64,000 nucleotides of DNA from Suillus spraguei (GCA_016800925.1 JABCPU010000114.1:112236-176235); one strand, 5' to 3'; positions 35,491 through 48,144 are shown, counted from the stretch's first letter. Notes: a model not told the origin generated them from the letters alone. Translations and numbers: made by a program.

Positions 35491-36225
35491 TTAGGTTTGA
35501 ACTTTAGGGGACTCCGACTCGCATACCGCTGCACACTTTTCTTCTAGACTCCTCTTCAATGATAGTACCATTGTAGACGACTCTTAGAAGTCTCTTATCA
35601 TCTTTTTGTACACGTTTGTAAAGGCACTTGCACTTGCAGACCAGTACAAAATGTTTTGTCTTGCCCGACCTTAAAAAGTCGCGATCTTCTTCTCCCCTTT
35701 GCTCATTTGAGTGCACTTCATACCAATAGTCTTTTGTAGTTAGTAGACCTCTACCAGGCCCAGCCTTACATTGTTGCTCCTAGTAGATGGTGGACGAGCA
35801 ACATTAGGTGTTTGATCCGTGACCTCAGTGCTGGCCCAAGACCCTACCTGCTGAGCTCTACTATAATTTCCTTTTACAATAACTTCTTTTCATATGATAG
35901 AAGGTCTAGTCTTCTTCTGGAATTGCCTCATTGTCCAAGATAGACTGGTCACTTGTAAGCTTCGGCTGGAAGAGCACTGTGTCCCTCGAGATAACTTTTC
36001 CCACTTGGAAGATCACAAAAACCTTTACTATAGTTTTCCTAGTTAGTAAATAGGGAAGCACCTAGTTGGGTTGATTAAAGAACCCTTTAGGACCTGAGTA
36101 CGTGGTAGATCCAATCAGATATCGGGGACCATCTCTTTCTTCACCACTTTTCCTATTCAGGTTGACCATTATGACCAGTCAACCACAGACATCAGTAAAT
36201 CGGGTTCCAGAACACAACTGGTACT
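35491..36225 (+). other. Chromovirus 5' leader between LTR and gag
   Basis: This stretch lies between the LTR end (GTGACA at 35490) and the gag start. It has no long plus-strand frame. The primer-binding site should begin at once after the LTR (TTAGGTTTGAAC); I could not match it to a particular tRNA. Confidence 0.6.
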
Positions 36226-37326
36226 ATGTCTGCTCCTGCTGCTACCATTCCCAGTGAACAAGCTTTGGCTGAGTATATCGCAAATGCTATTAATGCTGCA
36301 ATTGCTCCAGTTCAAGAGCAAGTTCAAAGGCTCAAGGATATGAACAAATCTTATAGACCCAGAATAAAGAACTCCATGAACAACTCCATCAATATAGGAC
36401 AAGGTTGATGATCTGGAAGCAAAGCCTGCACCGACATCTTCTGGAGGAGCTCCCAAAATTGTGAAACCAACAGAGTTCACTGGAGGAAAAGATTCCATCG
36501 ACATTGAAACATTCTTTGCACAAGTATCCCTCTACCTCACACAATACCCTAATGCAACAGAACAACAACATCTCAGTCTATTGTTGTCTTATCTAAAGGG
36601 AAATGCCGAAAAATGGGCAGAACCTTATGTTAAACAACAAGCTGCAGGACAGTTGGACTTCAAAGACTTTTAGAGGAGTTTCTCACGCATGTTTAAAGAC
36701 GAGAACAAAGAAGCGAAGGCCATCAGAGAATTAGAAACCCTTAGGCAAGGATCTAGTTCTGTTCCAGAATACGTTGCATCTTTCAAACAGAAGTCGTCTT
36801 TACGAACTTCTCCGATTACGACCTTCACCTCAAACTCTGATCTGGTTTACAAACCCAAATCGAAGAACAACTCGCTCACGTTGCGCTCAAAGACAAGAAC
36901 ACTTTCAACAAAATGGTTGAAAGAGCAGTAGAAATTGGGCAAAACTTTGAAGAGTTGGATGCAGAAAAGAAGCGAAACACCCTGGTGGACTCCTAAGTCT
37001 AACAGTGGAGTTCCTTCTTCATCAAGGGCTGGACCCAGTAACAGTGACACTATGTATGTCGACTCTGGAAGGCAAAAGAATGCCCCCAAACCGCAAGGAA
37101 AGCCTGGTGCTTTCAAATGTTACAGATGCGGTGGAGAAGGCCACATGGCTAGGAACTGTAAAGAAGCACCAAAACCAGCACAAGTGAAGGCATCGTCTGC
37201 CGAAGAAGAAACTGCACCCAAATGGTTCAAGGACTGGTTGTCCTCCAAGAAGGCAAGGGTTTTTAGAAGGGTTGAAGTCAGAGTCTGCAGACCTAGACCC
37301 AAACAATTGATTCTCTATTCTTTCTA
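36226..37326 (+). pseudogene. gag: Chromovirus gag, frameshifted
   Basis: It starts with MSAPAATIPSEQALAEYIAN at 36226. The capsid-like core follows in another frame (KPTEFTGGKDSIDIETFFAQ, then QHLSLLLSYLKGNAEKWAEP and FKDENKEAKAIRELETL). A CCHC zinc knuckle CYRCGGEGHMARNC lies at about 37119-37160. Frameshifts near 36.40 and 36.80 kb and a TAG at about 36671 (after FKDF) break it. Gag forms the particle that packages the element RNA. Confidence 0.85.
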
Positions 37327-37379
37327 GTTTTTCAGATGTAAGGAAGTGTATATACGATCCAAATCAGAACATTTTTATA

Positions 37380-40300
37380 TTCCGATTACACTGAAAGGAA
37401 AGAACAGACAAGCAGACGTAAAAGCACTTGTGGATGCGGTGCATCAACATTATTTATAAGTGAAAGATTTGTGAAGAACAATGATGTCCAGTGTCGTAAA
37501 TTATTGCGTCCCATACCAGTCAAGAACATTGATGGTTCCTTAAATGCCGCCGGAGCTATGACAAGATTCGCTGAAATAGGATTAAAGATTGGAGATCATG
37601 AAGAAGACAAGGCAGCCTTCATGGTTACAGATCTAGGAAGCGATGATGTTATTATCGGTATAGATTGGCTAAGGTATCATAACCCGGAGATTGATTGGAA
37701 CGCAGGACGATTTGCTCTTACACGATGCCCAATTAAGTGTGAGACTAAAAAAGAAAAAAGACAAAAAAATAAAGAAAAACGAAAAAACCCAAAAACAGGG
37801 TGACTTGCCAGATCTGATTCCCACGGAAGAGGAAGATGATGATGAAGGCATGGCGAAGAAGAGGGCAATGGTTGAAGAAATAGAAGATGAAGATAGTCCA
37901 AAGAATGAATGGATTAGATATAAAGCTTCTATCGCCACAGAACAAAAAGTAGCAGAGGAAGCTACTAAGAAGAAAAAGTCTGTAGAAGAAATGGTTCCAG
38001 ACTGGCTTCATGATTACCTGGGTGTATTCTCAGAAGAGGAATCAAAGAGATTTCCTGAAAGAAAGAAATGGGATCATGCGATAGATCTTAAAGATGAGAA
38101 TGATCTTCCACCGAATGCAAAACCGTATCCTTTATCACCAAAAGAAATGGACACACTGAAAGATTGGTTAAAAGCCGAAACTGCATTAGGACGTATTAGA
38201 GATTCACAATCTCCTGTTGCAGCACCTTTCTTCTTTGTGGCCAAAAAAGATGGCAAATTACGACCAGTAATGGACTATAGAAAGCTCAATGAGAAAATGG
38301 TTAAAAACGCGTACCCTTTACCGAGATCTCAAGATCTAATTGATGCTTTAACTGGTGCCACAATGTACTCCAAAATGGACGTACGATGGGGATACAATAA
38401 TATTCGGATGAAAGAAGGAGACGAGTGGAAGGCAGCCTTCAAAACGCCTTTTGGTCACCATGAACCAACCGTAATGTATTTCGGGTTGACGAATTCTCCA
38501 GCAACTTTCCAGACCATGATGAATGAAATATTTAGAGATCTTATTGATGGAAAAGACGGTCGTTGTCTACATCGATGACATCTTGGTCCTTTACAAATGG
38601 AAATAAGGAGCAACACCGAAAAGTCGTGCGAGAAGTACTCAAACGATTGAAAGATAATGACCTGTTCTTGAAACCAGAAAAATGTAGTTTCGAACAGTCT
38701 AAAGTCGAATTCTTAGGGTTGATCGTGGAAAAAGGCAATGTATCTATGGACCCTGTGAAAGTAGAAGGAGTATTAAAATGGCCTGTTCCCAAATGCGTAA
38801 AAGACATACAAGCATTCATGGGTTTTGCCAACTTCTATCGAAGATTCATATTGGGTTCTCAGATATAGCCAGACCAATGAATGATTTGCTAAGAAAAGAT
38901 GTTCCATGGAATTGGACGGAGAAACAACAAAATGCATTTGATGAATTGAAGAAACGATTCACAGAAGCTCCGCTCCTAGTAATGCCAGACGTTGAGAAAA
39001 AGAAAAGAATAGAGACCGATGCTTCTGATTATGCATCTGGTGCAGTACTTTCTCAACAAATGGAAGATGGACTATGGCATCCTGTCGCTTATTATTCAAA
39101 GTCAATGAATGATGCAGAACGAAATTACGACATTCATGACAAAGAATTATTAGCAATCATTCGAGCGTTTAGAAGAGTGGAGGCACTATGTGCAGGGAGC
39201 ACCTCAACCTGTGGAAATCTGGACCGATCATAAAAATCTCGAGTATTTCATGACGAGTCAAAAATTGACACGAAGGCAAGCCAGATGGAGTCTGTTCCTG
39301 GCGGAGTACGAATTTATACTCCAACATAAGCCTGGTGTAGTCAATGATAAGGCCGATCGTCTGTCTCGGAGATCAGACCACAGAGGGGGGGTAGAAAACG
39401 ACAATTCTGATCGCATTTTGCTTAAACCGGAATTTTTCAAAATCAATGCTGCTAAGAGAGGCCAAGTTCTTATAGAAGGAGAAAAATCTCTTCTTAAAAA
39501 GATCAGACAAAGTACAGAACGAGAGCCTGAAGTAATGAAAGCGCTAGAAACGTTAAAAGCAGCACCGGTGCAATTGCGTAGAGGAGTCGAAGAATGGAAT
39601 GTTGAAGATGGATTGGTGTTATTCCGAGGATTGGTCTATGTTCCAAATGATAAAGAAATCCGCCGAGAAATTCTAGAGTTATTCCATGACTCACCACCGG
39701 CTGGACATCCTGGACGTGCCAAAACCTTAGAATTGATTTCCAGAAACTATTGGTGGCCAATGATGACAAAAAGTGTTCACGACTATGTAGATGGTTGCGA
39801 TCGTTGCAGACAAACAAAGGTCTATCCTAGTAAACCGACGGGACTTTTACAACCAAATGAAGTTCCAGAAGGACCTTGGCAAACGATTACATGTGACTTG
39901 ATTGTGGACCTACCAAAAGAGTGAAGGGTGTGATAGCATTTTTGTTGTTGTTGATCGATTTACGAAACAAGCACACTTCATTCCCACCAATAAAGAAGTA
40001 GACTCGAAGGAAATTGCCGAGCTATTTTTAAAGAATGTATGGAAACATCATGGAACACCAAAGAAAGTGATTTCAGATAGAGGAACACAGTTCGTATCCA
40101 AATTTATGGGACAAATGTCAAAAAGATTAGGCACAAAATGGTCTGCTTCGACCGCCTATCATCCTCATACGGACGGACAAACAGAACGCGTAAATCAAGA
40201 AGTTGAACAATATTTACGCCTGTTTACCTCTTATAGACAAAATGATTGGGTATCTTGGTTGCCGATTGCAGAATTCTCGCATAATAACGCAGTCACAGTC

Positions 40301-41210
40301 ACCGGTCATAGCCCCTTCAAAGTTCTATATGGATATAATCCAGAATTCACGATATCTCCTAATTCCAACTCCCGTATTCCTGTTTGCCGATGAAAGAGTG
40401 GATCAAATGAAAGAAGCAAGAGATGATGCGGAAAATACTTTGAAACTAGTCAATGAACGAATGAAACGGTTCTATGACAAAGGAGTAAAAGACGCACCAC
40501 AGTATAAAAGGGAGACAAAGTCTGGCTAGACGCGAAAAATATTAAACAACGTCGTCCAAGTCAAAAACTGTCAGATCGTCGTCTTGGGCCCTTTGAAATA
40601 CTAGAGAAGATTGGCGAGGTGAACTATAAATTGAAATTACCGGCAAATTATCAGATCCATCCGGTTTTTCACGTTCAATTACTCACCCCATACTATGCAT
40701 CTCGAATGATCCCTCATTCTCAACCCACCCGACCACCTCCTGACATAGTTGACGATCAGGAAGAATTTGTTGTAGAAGAAGTATTAGATAGCCGACTATT
40801 CCGAGGAAAGCTGCAATACCGAGTAAAATGGGAAGGATATCCGATAGAAGAATTGACATGGGAACCAGAAGAAAACGTAAAAAATTCCCCGATTCTTATA
40901 GCAGAGTTTCATAAAAAGAATCCCACGGCGGCTAAAACCAAAAGAATTCAAGGCTCTATACTTAATTCGGAAGATTTCAAGAAATGGAGAACACGTAACA
41001 TCAGACCTTCATACATTCGCGATGACGCTCATCCTAGAGAGGGGGTAATGTCACGAATTCCAAATACAAATCATTACTCTTTCCTCAATTTCCCTAAAGC
41101 GTCTAAACCCAGCGCTAAGACAAACACAAACTCCATTGAAATCCCCATAACCACTTCTATAACCGAACTTCCTGATGAAGATGAAGAGATCTTTTATGAT
41201 GCTATAGGAT
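37380..41210 (+). pseudogene. pol: Chromovirus pol: PR-RT-RH-IN-chromodomain, frameshifted
   Basis: The domains occur in order. An aspartic protease follows VD and GAS halves of the active-site motif that are separated by a 1-nt loss near 37435. Reverse transcriptase has VMDYRKLNEKMVKNAYPLPR, FGLTNSPATFQ and YIDDILV (about 38566-38586, after a frame change). RNase H has IETDASDYASGAVLSQ. Integrase has an HHCC zinc finger (HPGRAKTLELISRNYWWP, CDRCRQTK) and the catalytic D-D-E (CDLIVD, ISDRGTQF, DGQTERVNQE). A chromodomain (RGKLQYRVKWEGYPIEELTW) lies near 40.8 kb. Frame changes near 37.80, 38.57, 38.86, 39.20, 39.92, 40.39 and 40.53 kb prevent one polyprotein. Chromodomains steer insertion to heterochromatin (family knowledge). 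Confidence 0.9.
41036..41048 (+). promoter_or_regulatory. Polypurine tract of the chromovirus
   Basis: AGAGAGGGGGTAA lies directly before the TG of the 3' LTR. This is the expected position and composition of the plus-strand primer used in reverse transcription, and it fixes the 3' LTR start at 41049. Confidence 0.8.
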
Positions 41211-41524
41211 AAGATAAGATAAGATAGTGTCACGTGATCTTAGAACCTTCTAGAATATGATGTCATAACAATGTCACAATCATCACATCGTACGATTCTC
41301 ATTTCTATTTTATGATTGGCTAGTAGTTTCAAACTCAGTTTATATCTCAGTTTCAATATGTGTATATAGTTAGCTAGTTTCGCTGTAGTAGTTCTTTAGT
41401 TCAAACCTCTTGTATCTACACTGGTAGCAATCCAAGACGTCCTTGCTCCTCTCTCTCTTTCTGATAACCTTAGTTTGAGTCCTAGTCTCTGCCCTAGCGT
41501 TAATTCGTTTTGTGGGTTGTGACA
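41049..41524 (+). repeat. 3' LTR of the chromovirus (476 bp)
   Basis: It starts TGTCACGAATTCC and ends GGGTTGTGACA. The start of the LTR still encodes the end of the polyprotein, whose stop lies inside it near 41210. The CHAT gene fragment follows at once. Confidence 0.9.
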
Positions 41525-43279
41525 GGTTGCAGGAAGCCTATTTGTCTCGTTACAGGCTGCAACGCAAGTCTGCTGATTTGTCGCTTGCTGTGGAGAACTT
41601 CAGATTGGCATCACATCATCCCACGCAAGGCTTTCCTGAGCGCATCATTGAGGCATATAATTGGACTGTTGCAGGAGAGAAGCATGGTCATGGGTCCGCA
41701 CTAGAGGCTTACTCGACGTTTTTTGAGCTTCTGGATGCTCATTTGGCAACACAGTCGTCGGCAATTTCACGGCGGGAGGCTGCAACCGCTTTTCGGTACG
41801 CCCAATCACTGCCAATGAATGCAGCCTCATGTGCGATCCGGCGTAACCATCCCCCACATGCGGTCGAACTCGTGGAGCAGGGTCGTGGCCAGCAATGGTC
41901 TCTAGCCTCTCGACTCAGGACTCCACTGGAAGACCTGACGTCTGCAAGTCCAGAACTAGCTCAGAAGCTCTCCAGGATCAACAAGCGCCTATCCGATGCT
42001 CAGGGTTCCACCGGCAGTGCTGATCGAACTGCTGCTGATCGAGCAGCAATGCAGTACAGGAGACTTCAGGAGGAGTGGGGAACGGTGGTAGCTAAAATCC
42101 GTGATCTCAAAGGATTCTCCCGATTCTTGCTCCCGCCTTCGTATGAAGACTTGCAAGCGGCAGCACGCCATGGCCCAGTCATTATCTTCATCGCGAGTAA
42201 ATACTCGTGCAGCGCCATCATTATTCCGACGTCAGGAGAGCCGCATAATGTTCCATTGCCGTCTATCACTCTTACAGAACTGAAGAATCTTAAGGATCGT
42301 TTCGCCAGGGCTATACGAGACGCATCCACCTTGGGCCCAAAAGTGCCGCGGAATGACCTAATTGTCCTCTTGCGCACAGTATGGGACGAGATCATGCTAC
42401 CCATCGTCAACGTGCTCGAGCATGTCCTTAATTTAAAGCACCATTCCCGAATTTGGCTGTGTCCGACTGCAGATTTCACGTCCATTCCTCTCCACGCAGC
42501 TCACCCCTTTCTAACAAAGCCAGATGGTTCAGGGAAGGAGCCATGCCTGGAAGATCTTTACATTTGTTCTTACGCCCCGACACTTTCAGCTCTTGTCAGA
42601 TCTAGACAGATGATGAAGAAGCGTGTCCCTCCATCTTTCGTGGCGATCGGACAGGGCCAACCTCGTGCAGGGGAAAGCAAGGAGCTCTTAGCCGTCGACA
42701 GCGAGATCGAGCTTGTCCGAAAGCTCGTCCCTGCGACGGTCAAACCGTACCACCATTTCTGGCGATGTCCAACAGCTTGTCCCGGTGACGGTCAATCGTA
42801 CCACAATTTCTGGTGACGCAGCTACACGAGCAGGTGCACTCCGGGCATTAGAAGAGAACAACTGGGTGCACCTCGCCTGTCATGGAAAGCAGGACCCCGA
42901 GCAGCCATACAATTCTCATTTCGTCATGAAAGACGAACCTATCACGCTACTTGATATCATGGAGAAAGACATTCCTTACGCCGAGTTCGCGTTCTTATCA
43001 GCGTGCCATACCGCCGTCGGCGATAAGGAGACGCCCGACGAGGTGATTCACCTTGCGGCTGGACTGCAATTTTCAGGGTTCAAGAGCGTGATTGGCACGC
43101 TGTGGGAGGTCAACGACGCTTTTGTAGAACATGTTGTGAAAGCTTTCTACGAGAATATGTTCAAGGGCGGTGTGATGGATTGTACGAAGGCGGCCTGGGC
43201 ACTGAATCGTGCTACGCACGCTGTGAAGACGAAGGTCCCGCTGGAGCAGAGAATGGTTTTCGTCCATATTGGTGTATAA
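41525..43279 (+). pseudogene. CHAT-domain protease, 5'-truncated and frameshifted
   Basis: The frame is open from the LTR border (LQEAYLSRYRLQRKSADLSL) through a helical TPR-like stretch (HAVELVEQGRGQQWSLASRL) into a CHAT domain (PF12770, caspase-like family). The catalytic His is in HLACHGK (about 42870) and the Cys in LSACHTA (about 42996); the C-terminal part has GFKSVIGTLWEVND and ends FVHIGV. CHAT proteases usually follow long TPR arrays and act in regulated cell death (family knowledge). Two lesions are visible. The N-terminal TPR part and start codon are missing, replaced by the retroelement. A 52-bp tandem duplication (copies from 42722 and 42774) shifts the frame and stops it at 42816 before the catalytic residues. 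It is probably inactive. Confidence 0.85.
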
Positions 43280-44041
43280 TTGCTTTCATCTGGCATAGGA
43301 TTTAGATTTTTGTCATCCCGGTCACTGTAGTATCTGTCATTGTAGAATTATCTTCCATGTTTGTCATAACGTTGTTTTGCATTCTCTCACATGATGTCGT
43401 CTACTAGAGTCTTTTGCAATTCATTCAATGTTCCGAATATTAACAGTAGTATGTTCTTTGTACAATTGTGCAGGGGGGAAGCGTGCTAGGGAGGATCACA
43501 AAAAGCGCTAGTGAGTGTGATTCATCGCAGGAGTTGAGATATGAAGAGCCTGGACTGATCTAGAAGTTGAATGGTAGTTGATGAGTTCATTCAACATGTC
43601 GAGCTCGCACCGAATTTAATCGTGGCTAGCAGAATAGTTCTAGAGAAGGATGTCACACCATAAGACAAACGGTCTGCAATTGCACGGTCACGGTGGCATA
43701 TATAGCATATATCGTCATAACACAATCGGCAGTCTGATTGAAATTTGCAAACTACATATACTTTGATAGACTTGTTCAGCACTTGCACGAACCTTTGAGA
43801 TACACGCAGATAATTAAGACAGAGGAAAGACGACTACAAGTGAGTGTCACTCACTTGTTAGTCAAGGAGACCCGGTCCAGTAATTCCAATCAATTTGCCG
43901 AGCTGAAAGATTTGAACTTCGATCGGAGGATCGGACGTACTAAGCCGCGGATAAGAATTGCCCAATGACGTAACGAGTCTTTTGTTCACGTTCCGTCCTG
44001 CCGTTCCCTAGCTCAATCATCATTTCACTTCAATTGTGATC
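43280..44041. other. Intergenic stretch
   Basis: It holds the 3' flank of the CHAT fragment and the 5' flank of the antiporter gene. No supported gene, repeat or RNA is seen. Confidence 0.6.
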
Positions 44042-46915
44042 ATGGTCTCGTATAGCTGCTACAACGCTCATTGATCTTCTCAGCTTTCAATAACCATACC
44101 GCACATCACCTATGCATGCCTTGGAGGTTTCGTCGTTATAGTAAGTCAGCATGCCCTCTCTACTTTTGCTGCGTCTCATTGCAATATCCATTATAGTTTG
44201 GCATGTTTTCCTTGTTCATTCGAGAAAAGGTAATATAATTTGTAAATCAACCTTCATACTCATTGTGTATAGCTTTACATCGGCGAGGCGTGCTGGGCTT
44301 TTCTCTTCGGCGTCATCATCGGTGAGCTCAGCGGATCACTTTTTAAATAAAGTCTTCTAATTACATTGTTATTTTTAGGTCCTTACGGTGCCGGCATATT
44401 TGATCCTCGCAGCTGACGCTACCGTGAATGAATTCACACTTGAATTCACTCGCGTTGTCCTCGCCATTGGAGTCTTTGCAATCGGAGTCGAGCTTCCAAA
44501 AGCTTATATGAAGCGTCACTGGAAAAGTCTGCTATACCTTGTAGGTATCGTCCTCAACATGTCTTTAACCCATTCGCTAATCATTACCAGGGTTGATTTG
44601 TATCGGCAGGCTTGATTTATGCTTTGATCCCTCACCTTACATTCTTATCAAGCCTTGCTGTCGCTGCATGCTTGACCCCAACTGACCCAATCCTTGCTGC
44701 CGCAGTCGTCGGTGGCAAATATGCCGACAAGCACGTGCCTGCTCATCTTCGCCATCTCCTAGCAGCGGAAAGCGGTTGCAACGACGGAGCAGCGTATCCA
44801 TTCCTGTACATTGCATTATATCTCATATTGGACTCCAGCACCGGTCTCGCAGTTGAAGATTGGTTCCTGCTACTCTGACTCTGTAAGCTAAATTATTCAA
44901 TGTCAGTTCCTCAGCTAATTGTGTCATATCAGATCAAATCATACTAGGTGTGGTGGTGGGCGCATTCATAGGATGGGGCTTCCGGCACCTTATGAAATTC
45001 TGCCAGCGCAACGACTTCGTCGATCAGCAGTCATACGTTGCGCAGTACATATCCCTGGCTTTGCTCACCATCAGTATCATGACTATCTTGGGTTCCGATG
45101 ATCTCCTAGCAGCATTCTCTTGTGGAACGGCATTTGCTTGGGACGGTTTCTTCAACCGCCAGACAGAGGAATCGGTGTTCAGTTCCGTCATTGACCTAAT
45201 GTTCAACGTCGCTGCCTTCGTTTATGTTGGCGCCTGGATGCCGTTTGACAGTTTCAACAACGAGACGCTGTCACTTAGCGTGTGGAGGCTCATCGTCATT
45301 GCTATCTTAGTGTTGATGTTAAAAAGGTTGCCGATCATGATTGGGCTCTACAGGTTCATACCCGACGTAAAGACTTTCCGGGAAGCTATTTTCAGTGGCC
45401 ATTTTGGACCTATAGGCATTGGTACGTGGTGTGTCTAACATGATTCTCCAACGTACTGATATAATGTGTGTTACCAGGTGCTATATATATTTCCACATTA
45501 GCAGCGCAGCAACTACCAAAACCTAGCAACCCTCCAGTCAACCAGACCGAATTCTTGGCACTTACCATTCAACCTATCGTCGCATTCATGGTACTCTGCA
45601 GCGTCGCTATTCACGGTCTGTCCATCCCATTCTCCCTTCTAGGCCAGCGCGTACATTCAGTCGGGTCTTGGTCCCGGCATGCCTCATCCAACGTCCCGGA
45701 CTGGACAACACACACGCGACACGTTACGCGTGCAGAAGACGTCATCATTAACCGTGACCCTGCTGGACTCGAACGCGGCGAGGGTGGACTGGCGGAAGAG
45801 GATAAGTCTGCATTGGAGAGCAAGCGCGCCAGCACGCTCACTGTGTCGCCGCCATCGCCGGATGAGATAGAACAGATTGGCGAGGCGAACAGTGTGGAGA
45901 CACGTGCGGCAGCTGCGCTGGCAAAAGACGAGGAAGAGATCAAGGAGGAGATACTGGCTGATGGGAAAGGGACGACTGCAGAGTGGAAGGAAGGCGCGCA
46001 TAGAATTATTGAGCGACGAGGTGGTCCTGGTGAAGAGGTACGTGGGTTCATTGACAATACCGATTGTGATGTTGACGTCGTTTGCAGGTCGATGTGGAAG
46101 TCATCTATAACGCATTCAAGCCTTCTGAACAGGCCGTGCACTCCCGGTTCTCTGTAGGAGAAGGTGGCGCCTATCAAACAGGTCGCGCTTATCTTCGCAA
46201 GTTACACCATGCGCATGAAGACATACATCATGGAGCTGAACATGTCGAAGAAAACGTCAAGCATGATATACATGCATTAGAATCAAAAGCCCAAGAAGTC
46301 ATCCAAGTCGGTGGCTCAGGCGATGGAAACACGGGCGCATGTGCTGAAGGTGACGAAGATGAAGGATGGATGTCAGACAAAAGTGGAGACGGCGACGGAC
46401 CTACGTACTCGTTGGGGGAGCTGCCCGGCAATCACAGGAGGCGTTCAAAATCATGGAAGGCGAAGAGCGGAACCCATTCTGTGGCAGCTAGAAGTGCGAG
46501 GAGCCATCGACGGAGACAGTCAACGGGAGATGGTGGAACGTTCTCGAGCCATGCTAGGCAGCTCCTGGATCAGGACCCACTATTCGTCTTTACGGCTGAG
46601 CCGAGTGAGATGACACCATCTGAGGGCGAGGACCAGCGTGGGAGAAGTCATACACCTCACCGCCAGGGATCAGGGCACACTTACCGTTACTCCATCCAGC
46701 ACCGATGGTTAGAGTCTCTGAAGACGAGTGAACATAACTCTCGTGATGTCTCGCCTACTCGGTCTGTCCGGTTTGTCGACAAAGAGCCTCGGAGTGGTGC
46801 CATTACTCCTAAGATGACGCTTGATCAGACGCCCCAGAGCAGTTGTAGCGAACCGTCTGGCACTGATGGCTCAGAGTCGCGAGGGAAGGTGACATTCGGT
46901 CTCCCTCATATATGA
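44042..46915 (+). pseudogene. NHA1: NHA1-type plasma-membrane Na+/H+ antiporter, damaged
   Basis: The transmembrane core is easily recognised: ITIPHITYACLGGFVVI, GEACWAFLFGVIIG, VLAIGVFAIGVELPKAYMKR, AACLTPTDPILAAAVVGGKY, LLAAESGCNDGAAYPFLYIA (the ND ion-binding pair) and ILGSDDLLAAFSCGTAFAWD. A long hydrophilic C-terminal tail ends KVTFGLPHI, as in fungal NHA1/CNH1 exporters of Na+ and K+. Short introns occur, for example 44149-44206, 45423-45478 and 46038-46088. Lesions in the first half are: no clear start codon (an in-frame TGA follows the ATG at 44042), a frameshift after DPRS near 44.41 kb, loss of a short stretch before the GWF motif, and TGA for Trp at 44594-44596 and 44876-44878. The second half from 44950 is intact apart from introns. 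It is a young pseudogene or an error-prone assembly. Confidence 0.8.
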
Positions 46916-48144
46916 AGCGCGTCTGAAGATTGGGATATTGTATATATATCGTTTGGTGCGTTTTTTTAATTGTCTAGTCCTCGCGTCGAAATCATTCGGA
47001 TATCGCTCTCGCTTTCGCATCACACTTTATGAGCTGTCGTCAATGTAGCATTAATGGCTTTGAACATGATGTATAGATATATTGTCTCTAAATTAACATT
47101 GTATATGAAAGAGCTGTTGACGTCACTACACGATAACTGGATGAGGAGCATTGATATCAAAGATGTGCCGAATACAGCGCGTGTACCAGTGACTTCCAAG
47201 AACCCAAAGACCAGAGTAATACAAACAGATGCATGAGGTTCGCGATCAGCGCCAGGTACTGAGGTACTTCGAATGGAAATGTCATCGGTCAGACACGAGG
47301 TAAGGTGGCCTGCGTACACCAGCGTATATGGTTCACCACATCGTAGGCACCTCTTTCCTTAGTTTGTCCCTCACCTTCGTCGTTGTCTCGCAATCCAGAA
47401 CGTAGTTCTATTCTGTTTCGTGTGTCTCATCAGTGTTTCTCGTCGTTCGACCACGACTTTTTTTCAGTAAACTCATGCAACCATGTTCCTGCGAACAGGA
47501 CACTGTCGTTTGGGTTAATGCCAGGCCATTGCAAAAGGCCTGAGTCCATGCGAGATGCGAGGAAGTGAAAAGACCAGTACATACGAATTATCCGGTATAA
47601 TTAGAATCCAGTCAACTAGAGTGAAAAGGGCGCATACGCACTGACGTCAACTGCATCCTATATATCTAATTGTATTCGTGTGTCCTCCCATACGATCTTC
47701 GACTATGCAGTATAGTACTTGTTGTGCGGATGTAAGGATTGTCTGGTAGTTTGGTTCAAGTTCGATTGGAGGAGGATACAAATGTGTATGATAGTGGACC
47801 TGCTATTTCTAGTTTACTTGAAGGGACAAGGGCTAATCCATACATTCACTAGAATCTGTATATAGAGCAACCTGCATACTCGGTCAGGATTGAGGTGAGA
47901 CGCACTTGGTGTATGACTCAGGCCTCTCCCAAATTGCTTTTGTATCATCCAAACCACTAATCTGGATGATCGAGGTAAAAAAGTGACTGCATGAGTTTCC
48001 TTCGGTTTCAGAAAAAGCGATGACATAACGAGTCTTCGCTCGGCTCATCTATGTTTCGACTCGTCTTGAGAGACTTCAGAGCGATGCTTTTGGGATAATC
48101 CAGGCACACTCTCGTACACCATCCACACCATACTATTTCTGGTA
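46916..48144. other. Intergenic stretch left of the Helitron array
   Basis: Sequence after the antiporter stop has no supported gene. Its right edge TTTCTGGTA at 48144 is the left flank of the Helitron insertion. Confidence 0.6.

Larger units (their letters stand above)
34467..41524 (+). mobile_element. Ty3/Gypsy chromovirus, complete with two LTRs
   Basis: The 5' LTR (34467-35490, with an insertion) and 3' LTR (41049-41524) both begin TGTCAYGAATTCCAAATAC and end GGGTTGTGACA, with matching inverted tips TGTCAC/GTGACA. Between them lie gag with a CCHC knuckle, protease, reverse transcriptase, RNase H, integrase and a C-terminal chromodomain, the chromovirus order. The flanks carry GTTGC on both sides, but with one extra base on the right, so a 5-bp target duplication is only possible. 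Several frameshifts mean it cannot move by itself now, although LTRs and coding order are well preserved. Confidence 0.9.

Noticed and set aside
43738..43968. A 76-codon frame upstream of the antiporter
   Set aside because: No motif and no splice link to the antiporter exons.
44042..46915. UGA read as tryptophan (alternative genetic code)
   Set aside because: Many other Trp codons in the same gene are TGG, true stops in neighbouring genes are TGA, and frameshifts are also present.
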